From contig NZ_BAUA01000107.1 in the NCBI RefSeq assembly GCF_000710915.1, forward strand, positions 1-64,000: a DNA stretch of 64,000 nucleotides, written 5' to 3'. Source of the DNA: Nocardia brasiliensis IFM 10847 (GTDB lineage: Bacteria > Actinomycetota > Actinomycetes > Mycobacteriales > Mycobacteriaceae). This document shows, in pieces, positions 35,197 to 44,124 of the stretch. The position numbers were made by a program, and so were the translations under genes. The notes beneath the pieces were generated by a model. The model was not told the origin of the DNA, did no database searches, and was given only the letters and a program-made list of their open reading frames with translations. Each line of letters opens with the position of its first letter. The stretch's first letter is position 1.

Positions 35197-36021
35197 ATGG
35201 GGTCGCAGGAACATATTCGGCGCCGAACCGCGACGGGCGCGAGCTACCGCGAACAAGTTGCCTTGAACCAGTCCAGGTTCGCCGAAATTGCCCAGTCGTA
35301 TGCCGGCGGGCAGGCGCGCCGACTGGACGGCGAACTGCTGGCCGAGATGATCCGTCCGCTGGGTGTCGAGCATGTGCTCGACGTGGCCACGGGAACCGCC
35401 GCCGCGGCGGCCGTGGTCGCGCAATCGGGCGTGCGCAAACGCGTTGTCGGCCTGGACTCGTCCGCGGCGATGCTGCGGCAGGCGCGGGCCTGCGGTGTGC
35501 ATTCGGTGCAACTCGTCGTCGGCTTGGTCGAGGAATTGCCGTTCGCCGACGGCTCTTTCGATCTCGTCCTGTGCACGCGCGCCCTGCATCACGTCGAGCG
35601 TCCCGAGCTCGCGGTGGCCGAAATGGCGCGTGTGGTGCGGCCCGGCGGCCATATCGTGGTCGCGGACAACGTGACCGGGTATACCGGCGCTGTGCACGAG
35701 CAGGTCGAGGCGATCCAGCGCGTGCGCGATCCGGGACATTCCTCGACCCTCGCCGAACACGAACTCGTCGGCCTGCTGCGCGCCAACCTGCTCGAGGTCG
35801 TGGAATGTCACCGCACCACCAGCTATCGGCCGCTGGCGCAATGGCTGGCCGACGGCGGGACGGGGCCGGCGGACGCCGCCGAGATCCGGCGGCGCCTGGC
35901 CGCCCTCGGACCGCTCGCGGAACCGGAGTTCGGCACGAGTTTCGTCGCCGAGGACGGCGTGATCGTCGGTCTGCGGCAGGCGATGTCGTGGCTGCGGGCC
36001 GATCGGAGCAATGCGTTGTAG
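35197..36021 (+). CDS. class I SAM-dependent methyltransferase
   Basis: 274 residues from the ATG at 35197, with GGAGG eight bases before it. An earlier in-frame start at 35137 has no site. It is a Methyltransf_11/25 type: motif I HVLDVATGTAAAAA (59-72), acidic LDSSAAM, then LPFADGSFDLVLCTRALHHVERP and PGGHIVVADN. The C-terminal about 80 residues probably form the substrate lid. It could O- or N-methylate a cluster intermediate, and the acceptor is not visible. It heads the operon that continues to the VanZ-like gene. Confidence 0.88.
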   Translation: MGSQEHIRRRTATGASYREQVALNQSRFAEIAQSYAGGQARRLDGELLAEMIRPLGVEHVLDVATGTAAAAAVVAQSGVRKRVVGLDSSAAMLRQARACGVHSVQLVVGLVEELPFADGSFDLVLCTRALHHVERPELAVAEMARVVRPGGHIVVADNVTGYTGAVHEQVEAIQRVRDPGHSSTLAEHELVGLLRANLLEVVECHRTTSYRPLAQWLADGGTGPADAAEIRRRLAALGPLAEPEFGTSFVAEDGVIVGLRQAMSWLRADRSNAL

Positions 36022-36077
36022 TACGGGGACACCCGGCAACGTCCTAGCATGAAAAACACTGACACCTGGGGGTCCCC

Positions 36078-37283
36078 GTGGACATCGCCGCACTGGATGC
36101 CGCAATCGACGAGCCGGAACTCATCGAATTCACCCGAAACCTGGTTCGCACCCACTCGTTGACCGAGTCGGGCCGAGGCGAGCGCGCGGTCGCGGACTTC
36201 CTGCTCACCAAGATCAGGGAATGGGGTTGGCAGCCCGAGTTCTTCGACGCGGACGGACGTCCCAACATCGCGATCACACTGTCCGGCGGTGGCGGTCCCG
36301 GACCGACCTTGGCTTTCGAGGGACACATGGATGTGGTCACCGAAGGCGATCCGGCGCAGTGGACCGTCGATCCCTACGGCGGCGAGATCCGCGACGGCAG
36401 GCTCTACGGTCGCGGCTCGGCCGATATGAAGTCCGGCGTCGCCGCGATGCTGTACGGGACAAGGGCATTGCAGCTGTCGGGGCCGTTTCCCGGCCGGATT
36501 CGCCTGCTCCTGCTGGCCGACGAGGAAGGGATGATGTCAGGGGCGAAAGCGGCTGTGGCCCAAGGGTTCGTCGGAGATGTCGACGGCGTCGTGTGCTGTG
36601 AGCCGGAGGGCGACGAGGTGTGCCCGGTGTCGAAGGGCGCGATCCGGCTCCGGGTGGATTTCACCGGGGTGATGAGCCACGGCGCGATGCCGTGGCAGGG
36701 CCGCAACACCTTGCCCGCCATGGCCCGTGCGCTGCTCGGTCTGGAGGCGTTGGAGCACCGGCTGGTGCGGGAGGCGGGGTCGCGACCACCGCTCGGCGCC
36801 CCGTCGATCACGCCCACCGTGGTGCGTGCCGGGACCACGGATCAGCTCAACACGATTCCCGGCGTCAGTTCGATGTTCCTCGATGTGCGCACCATACCGG
36901 GCGTGGATCACGAGACCCTGCTGAAGAACATCGGCGAATGCGTCGACAACGCGGCGCGCGGCTGCGGGATCGGTTCGGCCGTCACGGTGATCGACGATCG
37001 CCCCTGGGTCGAGACCGACCCGGACGCACCGCTGGTCACCGCGCTGGTCCGGGCGCACGAGATCGTCAACGGAGTCCGCCCGGAGCTCGGCGCGGTGCCC
37101 GGTACCACCGACGGCACCATTCTGACCTGTCGCGCGAATATCCCCAGCGTGGTGTATGGCCCGGGCGGCAAGTGGATCGCGCACATGGCCGACGAATACG
37201 TCGAGGTGCGTGATCTCAAGCGCTACGCACTGACGTATGCGGTTGCGGCACAAGAGTTCCTGCGCGGCGGCGCGGTATCGTGA
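36078..37283 (+). CDS. M20-family metallopeptidase/deacylase (ArgE/DapE-like)
   Basis: 401 residues from a GTG. The metal ligands are visible: His83 and Asp85 in FEGHMDVV, Asp116 in GRGSADMKSG, Glu149/150 in LLADEEGMMSGA, with dimerisation-domain GVMSHGAMPWQGRN. ArgE/DapE/CPG2 members hydrolyse N-acyl amino acids or peptides. Inside a phosphonate/NRPS cluster it could remove a protective acyl group or trim a peptide. It overlaps the following free-standing condensation domain by four bases (GTGA). Confidence 0.85.
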   Translation: MDIAALDAAIDEPELIEFTRNLVRTHSLTESGRGERAVADFLLTKIREWGWQPEFFDADGRPNIAITLSGGGGPGPTLAFEGHMDVVTEGDPAQWTVDPYGGEIRDGRLYGRGSADMKSGVAAMLYGTRALQLSGPFPGRIRLLLLADEEGMMSGAKAAVAQGFVGDVDGVVCCEPEGDEVCPVSKGAIRLRVDFTGVMSHGAMPWQGRNTLPAMARALLGLEALEHRLVREAGSRPPLGAPSITPTVVRAGTTDQLNTIPGVSSMFLDVRTIPGVDHETLLKNIGECVDNAARGCGIGSAVTVIDDRPWVETDPDAPLVTALVRAHEIVNGVRPELGAVPGTTDGTILTCRANIPSVVYGPGGKWIAHMADEYVEVRDLKRYALTYAVAAQEFLRGGAVS

Positions 37284-38674
37284 ACGCCTCGGCGGCAGGC
37301 GGGAGCAGGCTGCCCCTGACCCCGGGGCAACACCTGCTGGACTTCCTGGAATCCATCCGGCCCGGCGGGGCGGCGGCCGCCTTCAACATCTCGTTGCGGC
37401 TCGCCGTCGACGGGCCCCTCGACCGGCAGCGGCTGTTCGACGCCGTCACGCGGACGGTCGAGCGGCACGAGGCGCTGCGCACCGCGCTGGTCCGCGGTCG
37501 CGGAATGGCCGAGCAGGTCATCGGTTCCGGCGTCGTCCCGGAGAGCACGGTGCTCGGCCTGCCGGCGGACGCGACCGAACTCGATGCGCTGCTGGTGGCA
37601 CACAACAACGCGCCCTTCGATCTCGCGAGCCCGCCGCTGCTGCGCACGCTGCTCCTCGAGGATCCTGCGCAGCACCGGCAGTTGCTCCAGGTGACGGTGC
37701 ACCACAGCGTGGCCGACGCCTGGTCGCTGGAAGTGCTGAAACGCGATATCGGACGGTTCTACTGTGCCGCCGGCGGTCTCGCGCCGGAGCCCGAGCCGCC
37801 GACGGTGCGCTACCGGCAGTTGGTGCTCGACGAATTGGCCGCACTGGAGTCGCCCGAAGGGGCCGCGGCGCGCGAGTTCTGGCCGGAATATCTCGGCGCG
37901 CTGGAGGTCTTGCAAGTCAAGGCGAAGGATGCGGCGGCACCGACGGATCGTCCGGCGATCACCGGGCGCGGTGACCACACCTCGACTCTCGCCGAGAGCG
38001 CGGCGATCCGAACCATGGCCGCCCGCCTGCGCGCGACGCCGTTCATGGTGCTGGCCGCCGCCTATGGGTTCGTCTTGGGCCACCTGTGCGGGCGGGCCGA
38101 GTATTTGATGCCGACCTTCAGCCACGGCCGCCGCGACGCCCGGTTCCACGAGTCGGTGGCCATGCTGTTCAACCCGTTCGTGATCAAGTTCTGCTGGTCG
38201 CCGGAGTCGACGTTCGCCGATCTGGTCGCCACGTTCAAACGGAACAGTCTGGCCGCCTACCGGTTCCAGTGGTACCCGTTCATCGAGGTGCTCGAGCTCT
38301 GCCCGGACCTGTCCGTCTCGCTGATCGATCCGAACAGTGCGCTGTTCCCGGTGCAGATGCTGAACGTGCCGAAAACGCCTACCGGTACGGCCCTGTTCGG
38401 CCCCGACTGCGTGGCCGCGGAATACGCCGTGCGCCGCACGGCGGTGGGCAACGTGCTGCCGATCGACGGTCTGCTCACCATCAAGAGTGCCGACGCGGCG
38501 TTGTCGATGACTTTCAATGCGGCACAACGATTGTGGAACGATCGTTTGGCGGCCGCGATGTGCGCGTCCGTGCTCGGCGTGTGCCTGGCGGCCGCGCAGG
38601 ATTCCGGTATCACGTTGCGGCAGTTGGCCCGCACCGTCGACCAGCACTTCGGTAGCAATGGGTGGAGCGTCTGA
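37280..38674 (+). CDS. free-standing condensation-domain protein
   Basis: 464 residues, the length of one NRPS C domain and no more. It has the C1-like LTPGQHLLDF, the C2-like RHEALRTALV and the C3 active-site motif HHSVADA (141-147), where the usual final Gly of HHxxxDG is Ala. The catalytic second His is intact. Later NAFDL-like and HGRR motifs hold. No A or T domain is fused. Such stand-alone C domains form amide or ester bonds off-line, often between a carrier-bound acyl group and a soluble nucleophile. It could join the phosphonate unit to a carrier-bound acid. Coupled to the reductase by a TGATG overlap. Confidence 0.85.
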   Translation: MNASAAGGSRLPLTPGQHLLDFLESIRPGGAAAAFNISLRLAVDGPLDRQRLFDAVTRTVERHEALRTALVRGRGMAEQVIGSGVVPESTVLGLPADATELDALLVAHNNAPFDLASPPLLRTLLLEDPAQHRQLLQVTVHHSVADAWSLEVLKRDIGRFYCAAGGLAPEPEPPTVRYRQLVLDELAALESPEGAAAREFWPEYLGALEVLQVKAKDAAAPTDRPAITGRGDHTSTLAESAAIRTMAARLRATPFMVLAAAYGFVLGHLCGRAEYLMPTFSHGRRDARFHESVAMLFNPFVIKFCWSPESTFADLVATFKRNSLAAYRFQWYPFIEVLELCPDLSVSLIDPNSALFPVQMLNVPKTPTGTALFGPDCVAAEYAVRRTAVGNVLPIDGLLTIKSADAALSMTFNAAQRLWNDRLAAAMCASVLGVCLAAAQDSGITLRQLARTVDQHFGSNGWSV

Positions 38675-39753
38675 TGGAACTGTCCAGGGTGGCTGTCGTC
38701 GACGGCGCGAACGGGTACGTCGCGAGCAACACGATCTGTGCGATGCTCGACCGCGGCATTCGGGTGAAGGCGCTGGCACGCGGAGCACGGACCCGGGTCT
38801 TCGAGGCGCTCGCCGCGGCGACCCTCAATGAGGGCGGCGCGCCACCGCCCGGGATCGCGAATATCGAGACCTACGACTGCGAATTGGCCGAGGAATATCT
38901 GGGGATCGACGATTTCACCGCCGCGGCGATCTTCTCGGAACCGTGCGATTTCTGGCATTTCGCCGCAGCGGTCGATCTGTCACCCAATCGGCCCGCTTTG
39001 CTCGAGGAGGTGAATGTCCGCGGCACCGAGCGAGCATTGCGCCTGTTCGTCGCGCACAGCAGGCCGGGCTCGCGCTTCTTTCTGATCAGTACCGCCTATG
39101 TCGGTGGTATCTCGGACACGCCGACCGCCGAGAATTGGCAGCCCGTTACGGACGCCGCCAGGTTCCGGACGGTCTACGAGGCCACCAAGTGCGCCGGTGA
39201 GCTGGTTTTCCGGGACTACGTGCGCGAGCACGGCGTCGTGGGCGCGGTGCTGCGGCTCGGGCAGGTGGTGGGCTCGTCGAAGACCGCGCACACCACCTCG
39301 GATTTCGGCATCTACAACTTCATGTCGAACATGGTGCGGGTGGCGCGCCGTTTTCCGGGCGGCACCGCCGCCGTGCAGGTGGCGACGGGGGCGACGCTCA
39401 ATCTCGTGCCCATCGATACCTGTGTCGAATGGCTGCTGGGTCTGGCCGAGGTCGACGACCTGCCGCAGATCGTCAACCTGACCGATCGCACAGGTGTCTC
39501 GGCGGAGGAAACGGTCCGCATCATCGGCGCCGGACTGGGGATGACCCTGCGGCCGGTGCGGCCGCAGGAGTGGGGCGACGCCGAACTGACCGTGCTGGAC
39601 CGGGCCGTGGCCGCGCGCATGGCCTACACCGGGAAATACCTCATGGAGCGGATCGAATTCGACCGGCGCAACCTGGAGTCGGCGCTCGGCGTGCCGGAGT
39701 CGGTGTGCGACCTCGGACTGGTCGAGCGACTCGTCACCTGGTATCTGAAGTAG
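38674..39753 (+). CDS. NAD(P)-dependent reductase, extended SDR / thioester-reductase-like
   Basis: 359 residues from the ATG in TGATG, with GGGTGGAG upstream. The nucleotide motif is GANGYVA (11-17), a variant of GxxGxxG. Catalytic residues are Ser139/Thr140 in FFLISTAYVGG and Tyr168-Lys172 in VYEATKCAGE. The pattern matches the NAD_binding_4 family (carboxylic/thioester reductases) and flavonol-type epimerases. Possible roles are reductive release of a carrier-bound acyl group, or reduction of a pathway ketone. It immediately follows the stand-alone C domain and is likely its functional partner. Confidence 0.8.
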   Translation: MELSRVAVVDGANGYVASNTICAMLDRGIRVKALARGARTRVFEALAAATLNEGGAPPPGIANIETYDCELAEEYLGIDDFTAAAIFSEPCDFWHFAAAVDLSPNRPALLEEVNVRGTERALRLFVAHSRPGSRFFLISTAYVGGISDTPTAENWQPVTDAARFRTVYEATKCAGELVFRDYVREHGVVGAVLRLGQVVGSSKTAHTTSDFGIYNFMSNMVRVARRFPGGTAAVQVATGATLNLVPIDTCVEWLLGLAEVDDLPQIVNLTDRTGVSAEETVRIIGAGLGMTLRPVRPQEWGDAELTVLDRAVAARMAYTGKYLMERIEFDRRNLESALGVPESVCDLGLVERLVTWYLK

Positions 39754-39792
39754 CGTCGGCGCGTCGGGGTCGGCGCGGCGGTACGGAGTGGT

Positions 39793-40305
39793 GTGAACGG
39801 GACGTGGGAGGCGTGGGGTGGGGTCGTGCTCGCCGCGGTCGCCGTGCTGCCGGTGGCGGGTGTGCTGGCCTGGTGGCTGGCTCGATGGCGGGGCCGGCGG
39901 GCGGCGGTGTGCGAGGTCGGACTGGTGGTCGGCACCGCACCGTGGCTGTGGATGATCTTGACGCCGAAAGGAACTGGTCGTTCGGTAAACCTGATACCAC
40001 TGCGCGATCTCGCCGACCAGCTGACCGAGGACCGGGTGGTCGAGCAGTTCGGCGGGAACCTGCTGGTGTGCGCCGCGCTGGGGTTCCTGCTGCCGGTGCG
40101 CTGGGCGTGGTTCGGCCGCTGGTACCGCATCCTGCTGGCGGGCGCGGCGGTCTCGCTCGCCGTCGAGGTGCTGCAGTTCGCATTCGCCATCGGCCGCCAC
40201 TCCTCGGTGGACGACGTGCTGTTGAACGCCGCCGGAGCGGGCCTGGCCGGACTGCTCTCCCTGCGGTGGTGGGCGGCGCGCGTGCCCGAGGTCGTCACGC
40301 CTTAG
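39793..40305 (+). CDS. VanZ-like membrane protein
   Basis: 170 residues from a GTG, 39 bases after the reductase. It has four or five transmembrane segments (VVLAAVAVLPVAGVLAWWL, VGLVVGTAPWLWMIL, NLLVCAALGFLLPVRW, ILLAGAAVSLAVEVLQFAF) and the VanZ signature NLIPLRDL...NLLVCAALGFLLP...VEVLQFAF...SVDDVLLNAAGAGLAG. VanZ proteins contribute to teicoplanin resistance in enterococci, and the wider family is of unclear function. A self-protection role is possible. Its stop codon lies inside the first unit of a tandem repeat. Confidence 0.88.
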   Translation: MNGTWEAWGGVVLAAVAVLPVAGVLAWWLARWRGRRAAVCEVGLVVGTAPWLWMILTPKGTGRSVNLIPLRDLADQLTEDRVVEQFGGNLLVCAALGFLLPVRWAWFGRWYRILLAGAAVSLAVEVLQFAFAIGRHSSVDDVLLNAAGAGLAGLLSLRWWAARVPEVVTP

Positions 40306-40393
40306 GTGGTCACGCCCTTAGGTTGTCACGCCCTTAGGTGGTCACGCCCTTAAATGGTCACGCCCTTAAATGGTCACGCCCTTAAGTGGTCAC
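40294..40393. repeat. 16-bp tandem repeat between convergent genes, about six copies
   Basis: The unit is GTCACGCCCTTARRTG. The first copy (40294-40308) is 15 bases, missing one C, and contains the TAG stop of the VanZ-like gene. Five 16-base copies follow to 40388, then a partial GTCAC running into the end of the SARP gene. Copies differ only at AGG/AAA/AAG near the 3' end. It looks like slippage of the vanZ-like 3' end and fills the whole gap between the two convergent genes. Confidence 0.9.
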
Positions 40394-43300
40394 AGCGCCT
40401 TCGGATCGGCCATCATCGCCATCGCGGCGGCCCGCTGTGCCGCGGTGACCTCGCCCCGGATCAGATCCGCGGCTCTGCGGAACTCCGCCGAGCGCGCGTC
40501 CGCGGCGAGGGTCGCGCGGGCGGCCGAGAACGTCGAGTCGATGCGCGCGACGTGCTCCGCGATCCGCCGGGTCTCCGGGATGCCGAGGCCGACCGCGATC
40601 GCGAGCGCGTCCTTCCAGTGCTGGCGGGCTACCGAGAAATGCGCCGAGCAGTAGTTCACGGTCGCGATCGCGTCGTAGGCGAGCACTTCCTCGTAGGGCG
40701 AGCCGGACGCGCACGCGATGTGCAGCGCCCGTTCGTAGTGCGCCAGCGCTTCCCGCCGATGACCACGACGACGATGGACGTCGCCGATCCCCAGATGCGT
40801 GCAGCACTTGAGGATCAGGTCGTTGTTGCGTTCGGCGCGCGCCAGCGCAGCACGGAAGCTGTCCAGCGCGGGTTCGTACCGCTCGAGGTGGGCGTAGACG
40901 GTGCCGATCCGGATCGAAAGATAATTGTGGAACAGGGTTTTCGACGAGATCGCGGCGAGCGACTTCCCGGCGTCGCCCAGATGGGTCAGCGCGTCCTCGT
41001 AGTGGCCCACGCGCACCGCCGTGTCGCTGAGCCGCATCTGCGCACAGGAACGCAGATAAGGGTCGGCGGTGTCCTCGGAGATCGCGACGGCCTGGTGCAG
41101 GTAGTCGAACGCGTCGTCGACGTAGCCCATCCGCTCGTGCACCTGGCCGAGGCCTTGCAGCGCATAGCCTTCCAGGAACCGGTCGCCGACCAACCGCGAC
41201 AGCGACAGGCACTGGTGATAGCCCATCAGCGCGTCCCGGTAGCGCGCCATTCGGAAGTAGACCAGGCCGCTGTGGTGCATGGCCCGCGCGGCGTTCGAGT
41301 AGTCGCGCATGCCGTGCGCGAGCCGCACCGCGTCGTCGAGCACCACGAGCGCCTGCTGACAGTGTCGCATCCGCCACAGCGTGTAGCCGAGGTTGACCAG
41401 CAGGCGGCATTCCTCGGCCTGCTCGCCGTTGTTCCTGGCCACCTCGACCGCGTCGAAGTGCATCGTGATGGCGTCGTCGGAGCAGCGCAGGCCGGTAACG
41501 TAAGGCCACCACAGGATTTCGGAGAACAGCCGGGTGTAGTCCGACCAGCGGGCCCTGGTCGCCTCGCGTGCGACGGCCAGCAGGTTGAGCCGTTCGGTGT
41601 GCAGCCACGACACGCACTCGTGATGGCTGTCCAGCCCGGGCATCGGGGTGGCCGGTTTCGGCAGGTCGGCGACGCGACTGGTGCGATCCGGCAGGATCTT
41701 GCGGCCGACCGTCCAGGCGGCGTACCGGTAATAGTCGAACAGCCGGGTCAGCGCGGCGCTGCCGTCGCCGGGTTCCGCCAGTGTCGCGGCGTAGTCTCGC
41801 ACCAGGTTGTGGAACCGATAGCGTTCGGAGACAACCTGTTCCAGCAGATGGACGTCGACCAGCGCCTCGAGGATCTGCTCCGCGGCGCAGCCGTCGATAT
41901 CGGCGAGCGCGGCGGTGGCATAGGTGTCGAAGTCGCGACCGGGATGCAGGCCGAGCAGCCGAAACACCCGCTGCTGCGCGGGCGGCAGGTCCTGGAAGCT
42001 GGCGGTGAGCGCGGCGGCCACACTGCGTGACCCAGCGGACAGGTGTTCGAGGCGGTGGCTCGGATGTCGGAGCCGCTCGGCGAGGCGCTCGACCGGCCAG
42101 ACCGGCCGGGCGCGCAGCCGTCCGGCCGCGATCCGAATGGCCAGCGGCAGATAGCCGCACAGCCGCACGGTTTCGGCCACCGCGTCGGGCTCGGCCGTGA
42201 TCCGGTCGTCGTCGACGATGGTGGCGAAAAGCGCCGTGGCGTCCTCGGGCGAGAGCACGTCCAGCGAAAGGGTTTGCGACACCTCCAGTTCCACGAGCCT
42301 ACGCCTGCTCGTGATCAGCACCAGACAACTCGGGGTACCGGGCAGCAGCGGGCGAACCTGATCGGCGTCGGCGACGTTGTCGAAGACCAGCAGCGCCGAA
42401 CGGGACGCGATCTCGGTGCGCCACAGGGCCGATCGGGCGTCGAGATCCGGCGGGATGGATTCGCTCGGCACGCCCACGGCGCGCAGCAGCCGGTCCAGCG
42501 CCACCATCGGCTCGACCGGTGCGCTCTCCGCGGCATGGCCGTGCAGGTCGATGTAGAGCTGGGCGTCGGGGTAGCGGCTGCCGAGCCGATGGGCCGCGTG
42601 GATCGCGAGGGTCGTCTTGCCGACCCCGGCCATGCCGTCGATCGCCTCGATCAGCACCGTCGGGCGGCCCGCCTTGGGCGGCAGATCGGCGAGCAGCCGG
42701 TCCATCTCGTCGGTGCGGCCGGTGAAGTCCGCGATATCGCCGGGCAGTTGGTTGCGGCTCGGCAGCGTCTCGGGCCGCAGCTCGAGCACGGCGCCGAGAT
42801 CGCCCGGTCCTTCGCCGTGCGTGACCGGGCCGGGGCGCGGCGCATCCTGGTCCGAGCCACCCGGATCGGTGCCCGCGGCGGGCGTCGGCTCGATCTCGTC
42901 GCGCAGGATGCGCCGGTGCAGTTCGCGCAATTCCCGGCCCGGCTCGATGCCGATCTCGTCGGCGAGCCTGCGCTGCGCGTCCTGGAAGACCAGCAGCGCC
43001 TCCGCCTGCCGGCCGCAGTGGTAGAGGCCGAGCATGAGCAGTGTGCGGAAGCGCTCCTGCAGCGGATGAGCGGTGACCAGCGGCGCGAGTTCGGCGACCG
43101 CTTCGGCGTGGTGGCCGAGGGCGATCTTGATACCGGCCCGATGCTCGAGCGCGCTCAGATAGCGCTCCTGCAACCGGCGGCGTTCGCCCTCGATGATCGG
43201 CCCGGCCAAGCCGCTGAACGGCTCACCGCGCCAGAGCGCGAGCGCGGCCTCGGTGTGCGCGGCCGCGGCGGCCAGGTCGCTGTCGCGTCTACAGCGCTCG

Positions 43301-43650
43301 GCGGTCGCCAGGAGCCGGTCGAACGCGACGTGATCCGACAGCGTGGGGTCGCCGTGCAGGACGTACCCCGTCTCCGACCACACCAGCGCGGGCTCGGCGA
43401 CCTTGCGGCGCGGCGCCAGGGCGCGGCGCAGCCTGCTGACGTAGGTCTGGACACCGTTGCGCGCGTCACCGGGCGGGTGTTCACCCCACACCCCGTCGAT
43501 GATCGCGTTCACCGTTACCGGCCGGTTCATCTCCAGCATCAGCGCCACGAGCACTGCCTGTTGTTTCGCTGGGCCCAACTCGATTTCACAGTCATCCCGC
43601 CATGCCGTGAACGAGCCGAGCACCCCATATCTGATCTGTGTTTGAGCCAT
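40390..43650 (-). CDS. SARP-type activator with NB-ARC and TPR domains (AfsR-like)
   Basis: 1086 residues. The ATG at 43650 is chosen for AGGAGGG eight bases upstream; the frame stays open to 43752. An OmpR-like winged helix (about 1-100, YGVLGSFTAW, VSRLRRALAP, GYVLH) is followed by the bacterial activation domain (about 105-250). An NB-ARC ATPase then has Walker A AIDGMAGVGKTTLAIH (about 336-351) and VLLVFDN-like Walker B. C-terminal TPR repeats run from about residue 700. AfsR-type SARPs switch on antibiotic clusters by binding direct heptamer repeats. It is divergent from the NRPS genes and is the probable pathway-specific activator. Confidence 0.93.
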   Translation of the reverse strand: MAQTQIRYGVLGSFTAWRDDCEIELGPAKQQAVLVALMLEMNRPVTVNAIIDGVWGEHPPGDARNGVQTYVSRLRRALAPRRKVAEPALVWSETGYVLHGDPTLSDHVAFDRLLATAERCRRDSDLAAAAAHTEAALALWRGEPFSGLAGPIIEGERRRLQERYLSALEHRAGIKIALGHHAEAVAELAPLVTAHPLQERFRTLLMLGLYHCGRQAEALLVFQDAQRRLADEIGIEPGRELRELHRRILRDEIEPTPAAGTDPGGSDQDAPRPGPVTHGEGPGDLGAVLELRPETLPSRNQLPGDIADFTGRTDEMDRLLADLPPKAGRPTVLIEAIDGMAGVGKTTLAIHAAHRLGSRYPDAQLYIDLHGHAAESAPVEPMVALDRLLRAVGVPSESIPPDLDARSALWRTEIASRSALLVFDNVADADQVRPLLPGTPSCLVLITSRRRLVELEVSQTLSLDVLSPEDATALFATIVDDDRITAEPDAVAETVRLCGYLPLAIRIAAGRLRARPVWPVERLAERLRHPSHRLEHLSAGSRSVAAALTASFQDLPPAQQRVFRLLGLHPGRDFDTYATAALADIDGCAAEQILEALVDVHLLEQVVSERYRFHNLVRDYAATLAEPGDGSAALTRLFDYYRYAAWTVGRKILPDRTSRVADLPKPATPMPGLDSHHECVSWLHTERLNLLAVAREATRARWSDYTRLFSEILWWPYVTGLRCSDDAITMHFDAVEVARNNGEQAEECRLLVNLGYTLWRMRHCQQALVVLDDAVRLAHGMRDYSNAARAMHHSGLVYFRMARYRDALMGYHQCLSLSRLVGDRFLEGYALQGLGQVHERMGYVDDAFDYLHQAVAISEDTADPYLRSCAQMRLSDTAVRVGHYEDALTHLGDAGKSLAAISSKTLFHNYLSIRIGTVYAHLERYEPALDSFRAALARAERNNDLILKCCTHLGIGDVHRRRGHRREALAHYERALHIACASGSPYEEVLAYDAIATVNYCSAHFSVARQHWKDALAIAVGLGIPETRRIAEHVARIDSTFSAARATLAADARSAEFRRAADLIRGEVTAAQRAAAMAMMADPKAL

Positions 43651-44124
43651 GGACAAGCCCTCCTGAACCATGTGCTGCCAGCGCAGAGCATAGGCGGCGC
43701 GGGCCGCGCCGAGCGCGGGAACGCGGGGATAGTTACCACTTTGACCAGTCATTTACGCACTAGTACAGCGCCAGTTACGCAGGCCGGGACATCCTGATCG
43801 AGTGTGCTGCACCAGGATTCGGGGGCAACGACGTGCGAGGGGGCCGGTCGGCCGGCGACCTCGCAATCACGCATCCAGTTATGGTCGAGCGTCCACTAGG
43901 TGGATCGGCCAGGCAGTGCACCAGCTGAGCCGCCGTGCCGGCGTGCCCCGACGGGCTCCGGACGAGGTTGCCGCCCAAGGGGATTCGGGGTGGATGGCGC
44001 GCGCATGTCCTACGACGTGTCCCGGCTGTGTGATCGGACGTACCCGAAACGCTCACCATCGCAGACTTTCGGCCAGCAGACGATCAGTTCCGCCCGGCAC
44101 AGGTGATGAGCGAGGGAGTTCGCT
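43651..44124. promoter_or_regulatory. divergent SARP/NRPS control region with spaced TTACGCA repeats
   Basis: 474 bases without a credible gene. TTACGCA occurs at 43753-43759 and 43775-43781, exactly 22 bases apart, and a looser GTTACC lies at 43732-43737. SARPs typically bind direct repeats spaced 11 or 22 bases, so this is a candidate activator site. It lies 82-131 bases upstream of the SARP start and about 345 before the NRPS ATG. The NRPS ribosome site GAGGGAG ends about six bases before 44125. The remainder shows only short out-of-frame fragments. Confidence 0.45.

Noticed and set aside
20353..43650. A phosphinothricin/bialaphos cluster.
   Set aside because: The early enzymes match, but there is no P-methylase, CMP-phosphonoformate synthase, enolase-like or aconitase-like gene.
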